DNA of 64,000 bases from an uncultured Bacteroidales bacterium. GTDB lineage: Bacteria > Bacteroidota > Bacteroidia > Bacteroidales > Bacteroidaceae. Where the stretch lies: the NCBI GenBank assembly GCA_902800305.1, contig CADCDP010000020.1, positions 1 to 64,000 on the forward strand, given 5' to 3'. The notes under the pieces are model-generated. The model searched no databases, was not told the origin of the DNA, and worked only from the letters and a program-made list of their open reading frames with translations. The translations under genes and the position numbers were made by a program. Below are positions 54,496-62,458 of this stretch, piece by piece (positions within the stretch are counted from its first letter, which is position 1; the number at the start of each line of letters is the position of its first letter).

Positions 54496-57486
54496 ATGAA
54501 GAAAAACTTAAATCTCTTATTCTGTGGAGTCGTTGGGCTTGGGCTGTGCCTTTCCATGCCTGTTACGGCAACGACTCTTGCCGATGCCCCATTGACAGCC
54601 GCCAAAGGGAAACAGCGTATGATTGTGAAGGTTGAACCTGTCAGTGTGGAGACACCTGTCGGCACGGCTCCCCGTCTGCCTTGGCAGGTGTGGGTCACCT
54701 ACAGCGATGGCACCCATGAATGGCGTCAAACCAAATGGTCAAACTCCTTGCTTTCCACCGAACAACAAGAGGCCAATCCCGAACTATATCCCGTTGGGAA
54801 GGAGTATTCCGTGAATGGCTTCATCATTGGCGACAACACGACCGACAACGGCTATCCCATTACGGCCAGCGTGAAAGTGACCGACAAGGCATGGGATGTG
54901 CCGAGCCATCAACCTGTGGCTCAACCCCTTCCGTTGGGTGACGTTTACATTGCACGAGGCAATCGTCTGGCCAGCAACCAAGAACTGGACATCCGAACCA
55001 TTCTTTCGTGGGACATTTCGCAGCAGCTTTATAACTATCGTGATACCTACGGCTTACCAACAGAGGGCTACACCAAGGCTGACGGGTGGGACTCGCCTAC
55101 CACCAAGTTGAAAGGTCATGGTTCTGGTCACTACATGAGTGCTTTGGCCTTCGCTTTTGCTTCCTGTTCAGAGCGAGGAAACAACCGCGAGAAGGAGAAG
55201 AACGAATTGCGTGAGAGAATCCGTCGCATGGTCAACGAACTGCGTGAATGCCAAGAACGTACCTTCGTGTGGGACAGTACCCTCAACCGTTATTGGGAAG
55301 CACGTGACTATGCTCCCGAAGAGGAACTGAAACAGATGAAGGGGAATTGGGCAGCCTTCGACGAATACAAGAAGGATTACCGGCACTATGGCTACGGCTA
55401 TCTGAACGCCATTCCTGCCGCTCACCCTGCCTTAATCGAGTGCTATCGCGCGTACAATAATGAAGAATGGGTGTGGGCACCTTACTACACCATCCACAAA
55501 CAGTTGGCGGGTCTTATTGACATCGCCAACAACATCGATGACAAAGCCATTGCTGACAAAGCATTGCTGATAGCCAAAGACATGGGTTTGTGGGTGTGGA
55601 ACCGTATGCACTACCGCACCTATGTGAAGACCGATGGCGACAAGGCTGAACGTCAGGCAAAACCAGGCAACCGTTATGAGATGTGGAATATGTACATTGC
55701 TGGCGAAGTGGGCGGCATGGCCGAATCGCTTGCACGTCTCTCGGAGATGGTGAGCGACCCTACGGAGAAGGCGCGTCTTATCGAGGCTGCCAACTGTTTC
55801 GATGCTCCAGCCTTCTTCGACCCTGTGGCCAAGAATGTGGACGATATCCGCACACGCCATGCCAACCAGCACATCCCCATGATTACAGGTGCGTTGCGTT
55901 CCTACATCACGAATGGGAATCCTTATTATTATAACCTTGCTTACAACTTCTGGAGCCTTGTGCAAGGTCGCTACGCTTACGCCATGGGAGGTGTGGGCAA
56001 CGGCGAAATGTTCCGTCAGCCTTATTCGCAGATGCTCTCGATGAACACCAGCGTGATGAGCGACCGCCATCGCAATATGTACCCCAACCCCGACATCAAC
56101 GAGACTTGCTGTGCCTACAACTTGGCGAAGCTGACCAAAGACCTCAACTGCTTTGACCCCGACAACGCGGCCTACATGGATTACTACGAGCGCATCCTCT
56201 ATAACCAGATTGTCGGTTCTGTTCATCCCGACCATTGGGGAGTGACCTATCAGTACGCTGTAGGTATGAACGCCATCAAACCCTACGGCAACGAAACCCC
56301 ACAGAGCACCTGCTGTGGCGGAACAGGTGCCGAGAACCACGTAAAGTATCAGGAGGCTGCTTATTTCGTCAATGACCAGACGATGTGGGTCGCTCTCTAT
56401 CTGCCCACTGTGGCTTGGTGGAACGAGAAGGGTGTTGCTATCGAGCAGATGTGTAAATGGCCAGCAGAAAGAACCACGCTGACGGTGACGCGTACCGACG
56501 AGAGCAAGGATGCCACCTTCTCCCTCAAGCTTCGTGTGCCTTACTGGGCTACAGAAGGTTTCGACGTGAAGCTGAATGGCAAATCCATCGCCAAAAACTA
56601 TCAACCGTGTTCCTATGTGGAGATTCCATCCCGTGAATGGAAAGGCGGCGACAAGATAGAAGTCACCATGCCTTTCACCAAGCACATCAATTGGGGACCC
56701 GACAAGATGGATCTTGCTGCAACGGGTAAGAACGAGACACGCACCCCGTTCGACCCTCAGTGGGTGGGTGCCATCATGTATGGCCCATTGGTCATGGCCA
56801 CTCCTGACGTGAAGGAATGGAAAGATGCAGACTTCACTCTCCAATCGAATCTTAGTGACATTCAGTTAAATGGAGCAACAGACGAGGTGGGCAAGAACGG
56901 CAACCTCTACACGCTCACCTTGGCTGGCAAGCAATTCCAGCCCGACTATTACCAGACGGGACACTCCACACACTATCTCCGATTGAACGTCGAAACAGGA
57001 GTGAAACAGAAAGCCAAGAAGGGTATTGACAGGACGAACCTCGAACAAGCCCTGCAAGTGGCCAAGGAACGTGTGCAGAGCCAAAATGCTTGGAACGCCC
57101 TGGCCGTGAAAGTGCCGAACTTCTCACCTTGGGCACCGAATGGCTACGCCCGTCTGCTTACTCAGATGGAAGCTGCCGAAAAAGTGAATGCAAAAGCTAA
57201 TAAAGAGTTGACACAGGAGGAAATCAATACAGCCACTTCCGCCCTCAACGTGGCCATCAACACCATGCGTCCAGGCAATCTCGCTGAGCCAGAAGACCTC
57301 AACGAGCTACTTCCATTGCTCACGGATTCGAAGGAGAACATCCCCAACAAGACCACAGAATTGCGTGAAGCCATCAACTACGCCGACATGGTGGTGCAGT
57401 ATGTCAACGATGGCTCAGGCACCCACGACCTAATCGAAAAAGCTTTCAAGCGTCTGACTGAAGCCCGAAAGACGGTAGGGAAATAA
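54496..57486 (+). CDS. GH127/GH146-type beta-L-arabinofuranosidase, secreted
   Basis: The 996-residue protein has a signal peptide (LLFCGVVGLGLCLSMPVTA) and an N-terminal Big_4-like domain (about 40-130, TYSDGTHEWRQTKWSN). The catalytic (alpha/alpha)6 domain (about 155-640) contains WDSPTTKLKGHGSGHYMSAL. The putative zinc/nucleophile residues of this clan are Glu and Cys in INETCCAYN (536-539) and the Cys pair in STCCGGTGAENH (606-607), matching the Glu/Cys/Cys/Cys arrangement of HypBA1. A beta-sandwich and a helical FIVAR-like C-terminal region (about 880-996) follow. The family removes beta-L-arabinofuranose from plant glycans. No transport genes accompany it. A perfect terminator follows. 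Confidence 0.85.
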   Translation: MKKNLNLLFCGVVGLGLCLSMPVTATTLADAPLTAAKGKQRMIVKVEPVSVETPVGTAPRLPWQVWVTYSDGTHEWRQTKWSNSLLSTEQQEANPELYPVGKEYSVNGFIIGDNTTDNGYPITASVKVTDKAWDVPSHQPVAQPLPLGDVYIARGNRLASNQELDIRTILSWDISQQLYNYRDTYGLPTEGYTKADGWDSPTTKLKGHGSGHYMSALAFAFASCSERGNNREKEKNELRERIRRMVNELRECQERTFVWDSTLNRYWEARDYAPEEELKQMKGNWAAFDEYKKDYRHYGYGYLNAIPAAHPALIECYRAYNNEEWVWAPYYTIHKQLAGLIDIANNIDDKAIADKALLIAKDMGLWVWNRMHYRTYVKTDGDKAERQAKPGNRYEMWNMYIAGEVGGMAESLARLSEMVSDPTEKARLIEAANCFDAPAFFDPVAKNVDDIRTRHANQHIPMITGALRSYITNGNPYYYNLAYNFWSLVQGRYAYAMGGVGNGEMFRQPYSQMLSMNTSVMSDRHRNMYPNPDINETCCAYNLAKLTKDLNCFDPDNAAYMDYYERILYNQIVGSVHPDHWGVTYQYAVGMNAIKPYGNETPQSTCCGGTGAENHVKYQEAAYFVNDQTMWVALYLPTVAWWNEKGVAIEQMCKWPAERTTLTVTRTDESKDATFSLKLRVPYWATEGFDVKLNGKSIAKNYQPCSYVEIPSREWKGGDKIEVTMPFTKHINWGPDKMDLAATGKNETRTPFDPQWVGAIMYGPLVMATPDVKEWKDADFTLQSNLSDIQLNGATDEVGKNGNLYTLTLAGKQFQPDYYQTGHSTHYLRLNVETGVKQKAKKGIDRTNLEQALQVAKERVQSQNAWNALAVKVPNFSPWAPNGYARLLTQMEAAEKVNAKANKELTQEEINTATSALNVAINTMRPGNLAEPEDLNELLPLLTDSKENIPNKTTELREAINYADMVVQYVNDGSGTHDLIEKAFKRLTEARKTVGK

Positions 57487-57505
57487 ACATTTTTAGCATA
57501 CTTTT

Positions 57506-57553
57506 CGAGATAGAGTAGCTTTCTTCACGGGAAGCTACTCTATCTCGTTTTTT
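57506..57553 (+). terminator. Terminator of the GH127-type gene
   Basis: CGAGATAGAGTAGCTT pairs perfectly with AAGCTACTCTATCTCG and runs into T6. The right arm is also the 3' coding end of the convergent lipoprotein gene. Confidence 0.9.
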
Positions 57554-58260
57554 AACCCTTCGTTCTTCGGATTTTTAATAAATTGGTTGCGAGCCTTCCC
57601 CGTAATGTGAAGGTTTTGTTTTCCGTCGTTGATGACAGTCAGGTTGTTGACATCAACACGAACCTCGATGTCTGCCGTACTCCGCGAATAGATGGTGGCA
57701 TCTTCCGCTTTCACCTCTTCGATGCTGATGGGGCCTCTGTCGGTTGACTGAAGGTCGAAGGTGGTGCATTCGATGTGTCCTAGTTTCATGGCACCAGTGC
57801 CAAGCACCCCCAACTGGAGATTTTCTACTTTCCATGTCGCTTGACTTTCGAAGCCTCCGTTGCTACAGATGCTGACACATTGAAGGGTGGGGCAGGAAAT
57901 ATACATCTTGATATTGCTCGTATTGCCATAACGGTTAATGTCCACGTTGCTGTCCGACAACATGGAAACCGTCAGCAAGTTGCTGTCGAAGTTGGTTTGC
58001 AGGTATTCCAACAAAGCACTATCCCCTTCCACATCGATGCTGTAGTTTCCCTGGGTATAAATAATATCGACACAGCCCATGTTCGTCAAATAAGAAAAGT
58101 CGCGAGGAATGCTGATGTGCTTCCTTATCACGTTTCTTGGAGACGTGGCAGATGGCGTGTTCTGAACGGCAGACGTTTGGCTCTTGTTGTCTGCCGATGG
58201 GTTGCTGCATGCTGTCAGTACAAATGCGACAGCTACCGGTATCATGCTTTTTGTTTTCAT
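57535..58260 (-). CDS. GIN-domain (DUF2807) lipoprotein
   Basis: The 241-residue protein starts with a lipoprotein signal (VAVAFVLTACSNPS, lipobox LTAC). The mature part is the putative auto-transporter adhesin head (GIN) repeat: FSYLTNMGCVDIIYTQGNY, SDSNVDINRYGNTSNIKMYI, then alternating small-residue strands (GVLGTGAMKLGHIECTTFDL). GIN proteins form beta-helices on Bacteroidota envelopes and have no known enzymatic role. It is convergent with the GH127-type gene, with its stop codon inside that gene's terminator. It has its own promoter. Confidence 0.88.
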   Translation of the reverse strand: MKTKSMIPVAVAFVLTACSNPSADNKSQTSAVQNTPSATSPRNVIRKHISIPRDFSYLTNMGCVDIIYTQGNYSIDVEGDSALLEYLQTNFDSNLLTVSMLSDSNVDINRYGNTSNIKMYISCPTLQCVSICSNGGFESQATWKVENLQLGVLGTGAMKLGHIECTTFDLQSTDRGPISIEEVKAEDATIYSRSTADIEVRVDVNNLTVINDGKQNLHITGKARNQFIKNPKNEGLKNEIE

Positions 58261-58288
58261 TTCTTGAGGAATGTATCTGTTCTTTTTG

Positions 58289-58296
58289 CAAAGTTA
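58289..58296 (-). promoter_or_regulatory. Promoter -7 element for the GIN lipoprotein
   Basis: CAAAGTTA reads TAACTTTG on the minus strand, 29 nt upstream of the start. Confidence 0.6.
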
Positions 58297-58349
58297 GCAC
58301 AAAAGACCGAAAAAAGAAAATAATATTTGCTAATCATCGTTATTTTCAA

Positions 58350-58357
58350 TACCTTTG
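58350..58357 (+). promoter_or_regulatory. Promoter -7 element for slyD-aroC-ssb
   Basis: TACCTTTG lies 44 nt before the slyD start and is divergent from 58289-58296. Confidence 0.65.
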
Positions 58358-58400
58358 CAAGCTAATTAGTTTTAAAATCCAATAAAAACAATCACTTAAC

Positions 58401-58970
58401 ATGGAAATAGACAACAAATACATGACATTGGCTTATCGGCTTTATACAATCGAGGATGGCGAGGAAGATGAAGAACCTGTGGAGGTGTGCAATCGTCGGC
58501 ATCCTTTCGAGTTCATCACGAAATTGAACATGGTTTTGCCAGCTTTCGAGGCGAATGTGGCAAACTTGGAACGTGGCGACGAGTTCGATTTCATCATTCC
58601 TTGTAAGGACGCATACGGTGACTTTCACGAGAACATGATGTTCGATGTTGACCAATCCATCTTCCTGGTGGATGGCAAGCTCGACTTCAACTACGTTTAT
58701 GAAGGTGCGGTCGTTCCGATGCAAGCAGAGGACGGAAGCCGTTTCAATGCCACCATCATCGAAATCAAGAAGGACACCATCACGATTGACCTGAACCATC
58801 CCCGAGCAGGACAGGACTTGCACTTCGTCGGTCACGTGATAGATAGCCGTTTGGCCACCAATGGAGAGATTGGGGAGATGCTCAACGCGATGAGCGAATG
58901 TGAAGGTTGCGGTGGCAGCTGCAATGAGGGTTGCAGCGGTGGCTGTGGCGGTTGTGGAGGATGCAGGTGA
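58401..58970 (+). CDS. slyD: SlyD-like FKBP peptidyl-prolyl isomerase
   Basis: The 189-residue protein has the SlyD arrangement: FKBP strands around an insert-in-flap domain ([37 protein letters not shown]) and a C-terminal metal-binding tail, here Cys/Gly-rich ([19 protein letters not shown]) instead of the His-rich tail of E. coli. SlyD is a folding chaperone and Ni/Zn store. Its stop codon overlaps the aroC start by one base (TGATG), so slyD, aroC and ssb are translationally linked. Confidence 0.9.
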   Translation: MEIDNKYMTLAYRLYTIEDGEEDEEPVEVCNRRHPFEFITKLNMVLPAFEANVANLERGDEFDFIIPCKDAYGDFHENMMFDVDQSIFLVDGKLDFNYVYEGAVVPMQAEDGSRFNATIIEIKKDTITIDLNHPRAGQDLHFVGHVIDSRLATNGEIGEMLNAMSECEGCGGSCNEGCSGGCGGCGGCR

Positions 58971-60046
58971 TGAGAAACACGTTTGGACATCTCTTTACAT
59001 TGACCACCTTTGGTGAAAGTCATGGAGCTGCCATCGGTGGTGTCGTTGACGGAATGCCTGCAGGAATAGACATTGATGTCGATTTTATCCAAGAGGAACT
59101 TAACCGACGTAAGCCTGGGCAAAGCCGTCTCACGACCGCACGCCAAGAGGGGGATGTCGTAGAATTGCTTTCTGGTGTGTTCGAAGGCAAAAGTACGGGA
59201 TGCCCGATTGGCTTTATCGTTCGAAACACGAATCAACATTCCAACGACTACGAAAACATACGTGACGTTTACCGTCCCTCTCATGCCGATTACACCTATA
59301 CCCAGAAGTATGGCATTCGTGACCATCGTGGAGGAGGACGCTCTTCGGCACGCGAGACCATCTCTCGTTGTGTAGGAGGTGCCTTGGCCAAATTGGTGCT
59401 TCGACAGTTGGGCATCAGCGTCACTGCCTATACATCCCAAGTGGGCAACATTGCCATCGACCGCGACTACCGCAAGCACGACTTGACATTGATTGAGGCG
59501 AATGCCGTGCGATGCCCGGACATGGAGGCCGCCCGTCAGATGGAAGAGTTGATACTTTCCGTGAAGGAAGAGGGCGACACCATCGGAGGTGTCATCACCT
59601 GTGTCATTCAGGGATGCCCAGTCGGATTGGGCGAACCGGCTTTCTCCAAACTTCATGCCGACCTCGGATGCGCCATGCTTGGCATCAATGCGGTGAAGGG
59701 GTTTGAGTATGGCGAAGGCTTTGATGGAGTAGGGCAGAGAGGGTCGGAACAGAACGACATTTTCTTCAATGACCAAGGACGCATCAGCACCCGCACCAAC
59801 CATTCTGGTGGCATACAGGGTGGAATCTCTAACGGCCAAGACATCTATTTCCGTGTGCTCTTCAAGCCCGTCGCCACACAATTACGTCCCCAGCCAACCG
59901 TCAACCGGCAGGGGGAAGAAACGGTGTTGGAAGTGAAAGGCCGACACGACCCCTGTGTGTTGCCCCGTGCAGTGCCCGTGGTGGAGGCGATGGCTGCCAT
60001 GACCATTTTAGACCATTGTTTATTGAATAAAACCGTACAACTATGA
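58970..60046 (+). CDS. aroC: Chorismate synthase
   Basis: AroC makes chorismate from EPSP, the last step of the shikimate pathway, using reduced FMN. I place the start at 58970 ([19 protein letters not shown], 358 residues); the longer open frame runs into slyD. The signatures are [38 protein letters not shown] with GGRSSARET, and near the end [18 protein letters not shown]. It overlaps slyD by one base and ssb by four (ATGA). Confidence 0.97.
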   Translation: MRNTFGHLFTLTTFGESHGAAIGGVVDGMPAGIDIDVDFIQEELNRRKPGQSRLTTARQEGDVVELLSGVFEGKSTGCPIGFIVRNTNQHSNDYENIRDVYRPSHADYTYTQKYGIRDHRGGGRSSARETISRCVGGALAKLVLRQLGISVTAYTSQVGNIAIDRDYRKHDLTLIEANAVRCPDMEAARQMEELILSVKEEGDTIGGVITCVIQGCPVGLGEPAFSKLHADLGCAMLGINAVKGFEYGEGFDGVGQRGSEQNDIFFNDQGRISTRTNHSGGIQGGISNGQDIYFRVLFKPVATQLRPQPTVNRQGEETVLEVKGRHDPCVLPRAVPVVEAMAAMTILDHCLLNKTVQL

Positions 60047-60456
60047 ATAAAGTAATGCTCATCGGTAATGTGGGTGTTGACCCACAAGTGAAGTACCTTG
60101 ACCAAGGGGTGTGTGTGGCACAAGTACGTCTCGCCACCACCGAACGCGGTTACACCCTCCAGAACGGGACACAAGTGCCCGACCGTACAGAATGGCACAC
60201 CTGCATCTTCTGGCGCAAACTGGGCGAAACGGTCGAGAAATACGTACACAAAGGTGACAAGCTCTATGTGGAAGGGAAACTGCAGAGTCGTGATTGGACT
60301 GACCGACAGGGGATTAGCCGCAAAGCCGTAGAAGTGATGGTGGACAATATGGAACTCTTGTCACCCAAGCCCGTTACGCCATCCTCATCACCGTCGCAGC
60401 CCGAAACCCCTGCAGCTGTGGCACCCTCACAGAACGACGATAAATACCCATTCTAA
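60043..60456 (+). CDS. ssb: Single-stranded DNA-binding protein
   Basis: The 137-residue protein has an OB fold ([54 protein letters not shown]). It ends in a Pro/Ser-rich linker and the acidic tip NDDKYPF, equivalent to the DDDIPF tail that recruits repair proteins. The start overlaps the aroC stop (ATGA). Bacteroidales often carry several ssb paralogues; whether this is the housekeeping one cannot be told from the window. Confidence 0.95.
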   Translation: MNKVMLIGNVGVDPQVKYLDQGVCVAQVRLATTERGYTLQNGTQVPDRTEWHTCIFWRKLGETVEKYVHKGDKLYVEGKLQSRDWTDRQGISRKAVEVMVDNMELLSPKPVTPSSSPSQPETPAAVAPSQNDDKYPF

Positions 60457-60473
60457 GTAAGCCGCATGGTCTT

Positions 60474-60501
60474 TAACATCTAACATTTAACATCTAACAT
60501 C
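60474..60501. repeat. Short tandem array, 7-bp unit TAACATC
   Basis: Four units (one TAACATT) end 9 nt before the kdsA start codon. Confidence 0.78.
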
Positions 60502-60510
60502 TAAATAATC

Positions 60511-61266
60511 ATGCCTCCTATCATCATTGCCGGCCCCTGTGTCATCGAATCCATGGATTGCCTCGAAGAGGTAGCCCAAGAACTTGTGCGTCTGAAAGAA
60601 AAATACGAAATGGACATCATCTTCAAATCCTCGTTCGACAAGGCCAACCGCACCAGCATCCACTCCTACCGAGGCCCAGGACTGGAGAAAGGAATGCAGA
60701 TGCTGGCAGACATCAAAGAAAAGTATGGGCTTCGCATCCTGACCGACATCCATGAGAGTTACCAAGCCCAACCTGTTGGCGAAGTGGCAGACGTGTTGCA
60801 GATACCAGCCTTCCTGTGTCGCCAGACAGACCTTTTAGTGGCAGCTGCCCGTACAGGACGCACCGTCAACATCAAGAAAGCGCAATTTCTTTCGGGCATG
60901 GACATGGAATTTCCCGTTCAGAAAGTACGTGAAAGCGGCAACGACGATGTGTGGCTGACCGAACGAGGCAACATCTACGGCTACAACAACCTTGCAGTTG
61001 ATTTTCGCAACATCGCCGACATGCACCACTTCACCGACACTGTCATCATGGATTGTACTCACTCCGTCCAGCGTCCTGGAGCCGCAGGAGGAAAGACGGG
61101 TGGCAATCGCGAGTTTGTGCCAGCTATGGCACTTGCCGCCAAAGCCTTTGGAGCCAACGGATACTTCTTCGAAGTACACCCCGACCCCGACAAAGCCCTT
61201 TCCGATGGCCCCAACATGCTCTATCTAACCGATTTGGACAGAGTGATTTCCACGTTGATAGATTGA
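60511..61266 (+). CDS. kdsA: 3-deoxy-8-phosphooctulonate synthase
   Basis: KdsA condenses phosphoenolpyruvate and arabinose-5-phosphate to KDO-8-phosphate for lipopolysaccharide. The 251-residue TIM barrel has IIAGPCVIES at the start, FKSSFDKANRTSIHSYRGPG, IPAFLCRQTDLL, and MDCTHSVQRPGAAGGKTGGN near 185. The Cys in AGPCVIES is the metal ligand of metal-dependent KdsA. It is shorter than E. coli KdsA by about 30 residues, as in other Bacteroidota. It is preceded by a 7-bp tandem array and lies 54 nt after ssb. Confidence 0.96.
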   Translation: MPPIIIAGPCVIESMDCLEEVAQELVRLKEKYEMDIIFKSSFDKANRTSIHSYRGPGLEKGMQMLADIKEKYGLRILTDIHESYQAQPVGEVADVLQIPAFLCRQTDLLVAAARTGRTVNIKKAQFLSGMDMEFPVQKVRESGNDDVWLTERGNIYGYNNLAVDFRNIADMHHFTDTVIMDCTHSVQRPGAAGGKTGGNREFVPAMALAAKAFGANGYFFEVHPDPDKALSDGPNMLYLTDLDRVISTLID

Positions 61267-61327
61267 CTTCGTCGAAGTTTTAGGCAAAATAGTGTCCTCA
61301 GCACTTGACAAAGTCGAAAAAAATTCG

Positions 61328-61384
61328 TATATTTGCACTGAATTAGGGAAGCCACCATGCTTTCACGGCTCCCATCCGTTTTTT
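61328..61384 (+). ncRNA. Candidate very short transcript: promoter plus terminator hairpin
   Basis: TATATTTG (61328-61335) matches the promoter consensus. GGGAAGCC (61346-61353) pairs with GGCTCCC (61367-61373), followed by a T6 run (61379-61384). The transcript would be only about 45 nt. It is either a small RNA or the remains of a lost gene. Confidence 0.35.
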
Positions 61385-61417
61385 CCGTGAGGGCACTTCT
61401 GATGACTTTCAAACATA

Positions 61418-61462
61418 AGTAGGATTTGTACAAATACTTCTTAAATTTGTACAAATCCTACT
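61418..61462. repeat. 18-bp perfect inverted repeat
   Basis: AGTAGGATTTGTACAAAT (61418-61435) pairs with ATTTGTACAAATCCTACT (61445-61462) around a 9-nt loop. Degenerate copies of TTTGTA-AAATCC-TCTT continue to 61494. Confidence 0.8.
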
Positions 61463-61494
61463 TGTATTTCTGTAAATCCTTCTTATATTTGTAA

Positions 61495-61597
61495 GTGGTT
61501 ACGGGCATCAGCTAAAAGAGGCTACGGGCATACGGCAAAAGTGGTTACGGGCATCAGCTAAAAGAGGCTACGGGCATACGGCAAAAGTGGTTACGGG
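61495..61597. repeat. 23-bp tandem repeats, 4.5 copies
   Basis: Two alternating half-units (GTGGTTACGGGCATCAGC- and GAGGCTACGGGCATACGG-, each ending in AAAA) make an exact 46-bp unit at 61495-61540 and 61541-61586, plus a partial third. The gap 61267-61769 has no gene, only this array, the inverted repeat, the short-transcript candidate and the luxS promoter. Confidence 0.9.
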
Positions 61598-61697
61598 CTT
61601 CCTTTTGAAGGGTTCCTTCCCTCTTTAAAGATATGTCCATTTCGTGTAAATTCTCAATTGCCACACCTCTTTTATTGCATGATTCTTCGTTTTTTCC

Positions 61698-61705
61698 TAA
61701 CTTTG
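61698..61705 (+). promoter_or_regulatory. Promoter -7 element for luxS
   Basis: TAACTTTG lies 65 nt before luxS. Between them is a 10-codon open frame at 61725-61757 (MKYPKLNRKQ) that might be a leader peptide. Confidence 0.6.
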
Positions 61706-61769
61706 CATCCTAAAACCTAAAGAAATGAAATATCCGAAACTTAACAGGAAACAATAAAGTAACCAATTT

Positions 61770-62264
61770 ATGGAAGTAATACAAAGCTTTACGATTGATC
61801 ATACCCATCTGAAGCCAGGCATCTACGTCTCTCGTGAGGATAAGGGTTTTACAACATTCGACCTCCGCATCACCGAACCCAACAAAGAGCCAGCAGTCGC
61901 TCCTGCCGCCATGCACAGCATGGAGCACTTGATGGCAACGTGGTTCCGCAACTCTGCGGTCAAGGACGATGTCGTCTATGTAGGTCCGATGGGGTGTCTC
62001 ACGGGCATGTATATCATCATGACTGGCTCCTACTCCGTCGAGGATATGCGTCAGCTCACCATCGAGTGTCTGGATTGGATGCTCACACAGACGGAAGTTC
62101 CTGCTACAACGCCTGAGACCTGCGGTAACTACTTGCTCCACGATCTTCCTATGTGCCATTGGGAGTGCCGTCGTTACCTCAATCGTTTGAGAAACGATTT
62201 CCACAGCGAGTACACCCAACTACAAATCACGCTTGGCGATGGCAAAGTCTTTGCCGATGCTTGA
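61770..62264 (+). CDS. luxS: S-ribosylhomocysteine lyase (AI-2 synthase)
   Basis: LuxS cleaves S-ribosylhomocysteine to homocysteine and DPD, the precursor of autoinducer 2. The 164-residue protein has the metal motif HSMEH (His49, Glu52, His53), the catalytic Cys in GPMGCLTGMY and the third metal-ligand region ETCGNYLLHD. The N-terminus ESFTIDHTHLKPG-type (QSFTIDHTHLKPGIYVSR) is canonical. It is a single-gene transcript, and the upstream 0.5-kb region is unusually repeat-rich. Confidence 0.97.
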   Translation: MEVIQSFTIDHTHLKPGIYVSREDKGFTTFDLRITEPNKEPAVAPAAMHSMEHLMATWFRNSAVKDDVVYVGPMGCLTGMYIIMTGSYSVEDMRQLTIECLDWMLTQTEVPATTPETCGNYLLHDLPMCHWECRRYLNRLRNDFHSEYTQLQITLGDGKVFADA

Positions 62265-62389
62265 CACAAAGGAGTGCTTTCTACGAGTTATAGGTCTTGA
62301 CAATGGCGAAGCACTGAGATATGGTGGCGAGTCCGTAAGTGCCGACCCTTGGCAATTTGCTTGGTAAAAAGTCATCCAACCCTCACTTC

Positions 62390-62425
62390 CACCCCCGACC
62401 CCTCACTTCCGAGTGGTCGGGGGTG
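62390..62425. terminator. GC-rich hairpin between luxS and ygiQ
   Basis: CACCCCCGACC pairs perfectly with GGTCGGGGGTG around a 14-nt loop. There is only a weak T tract; it probably ends the convergent luxS and ygiQ transcripts. Confidence 0.55.
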
Positions 62426-62458
62426 CTGTTATTGTCGAGGTGGATCTGACTGAAGGTT

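Noticed and set aside
55432..56844. 470-codon open frame antisense to the GH127-type gene (and similar long antisense frames at 26111-27118, 39876-40796 and 46637-47785)
   Set aside because: They are opposite clearly conserved coding sequence, have biased His/Val/Arg-rich composition and no promoter or recognisable domain; they are shadows of codon bias.
61495..61597. Possible CRISPR-like array
   Set aside because: The 23-bp units are directly adjacent with no unique spacers, and no cas genes are in the window.
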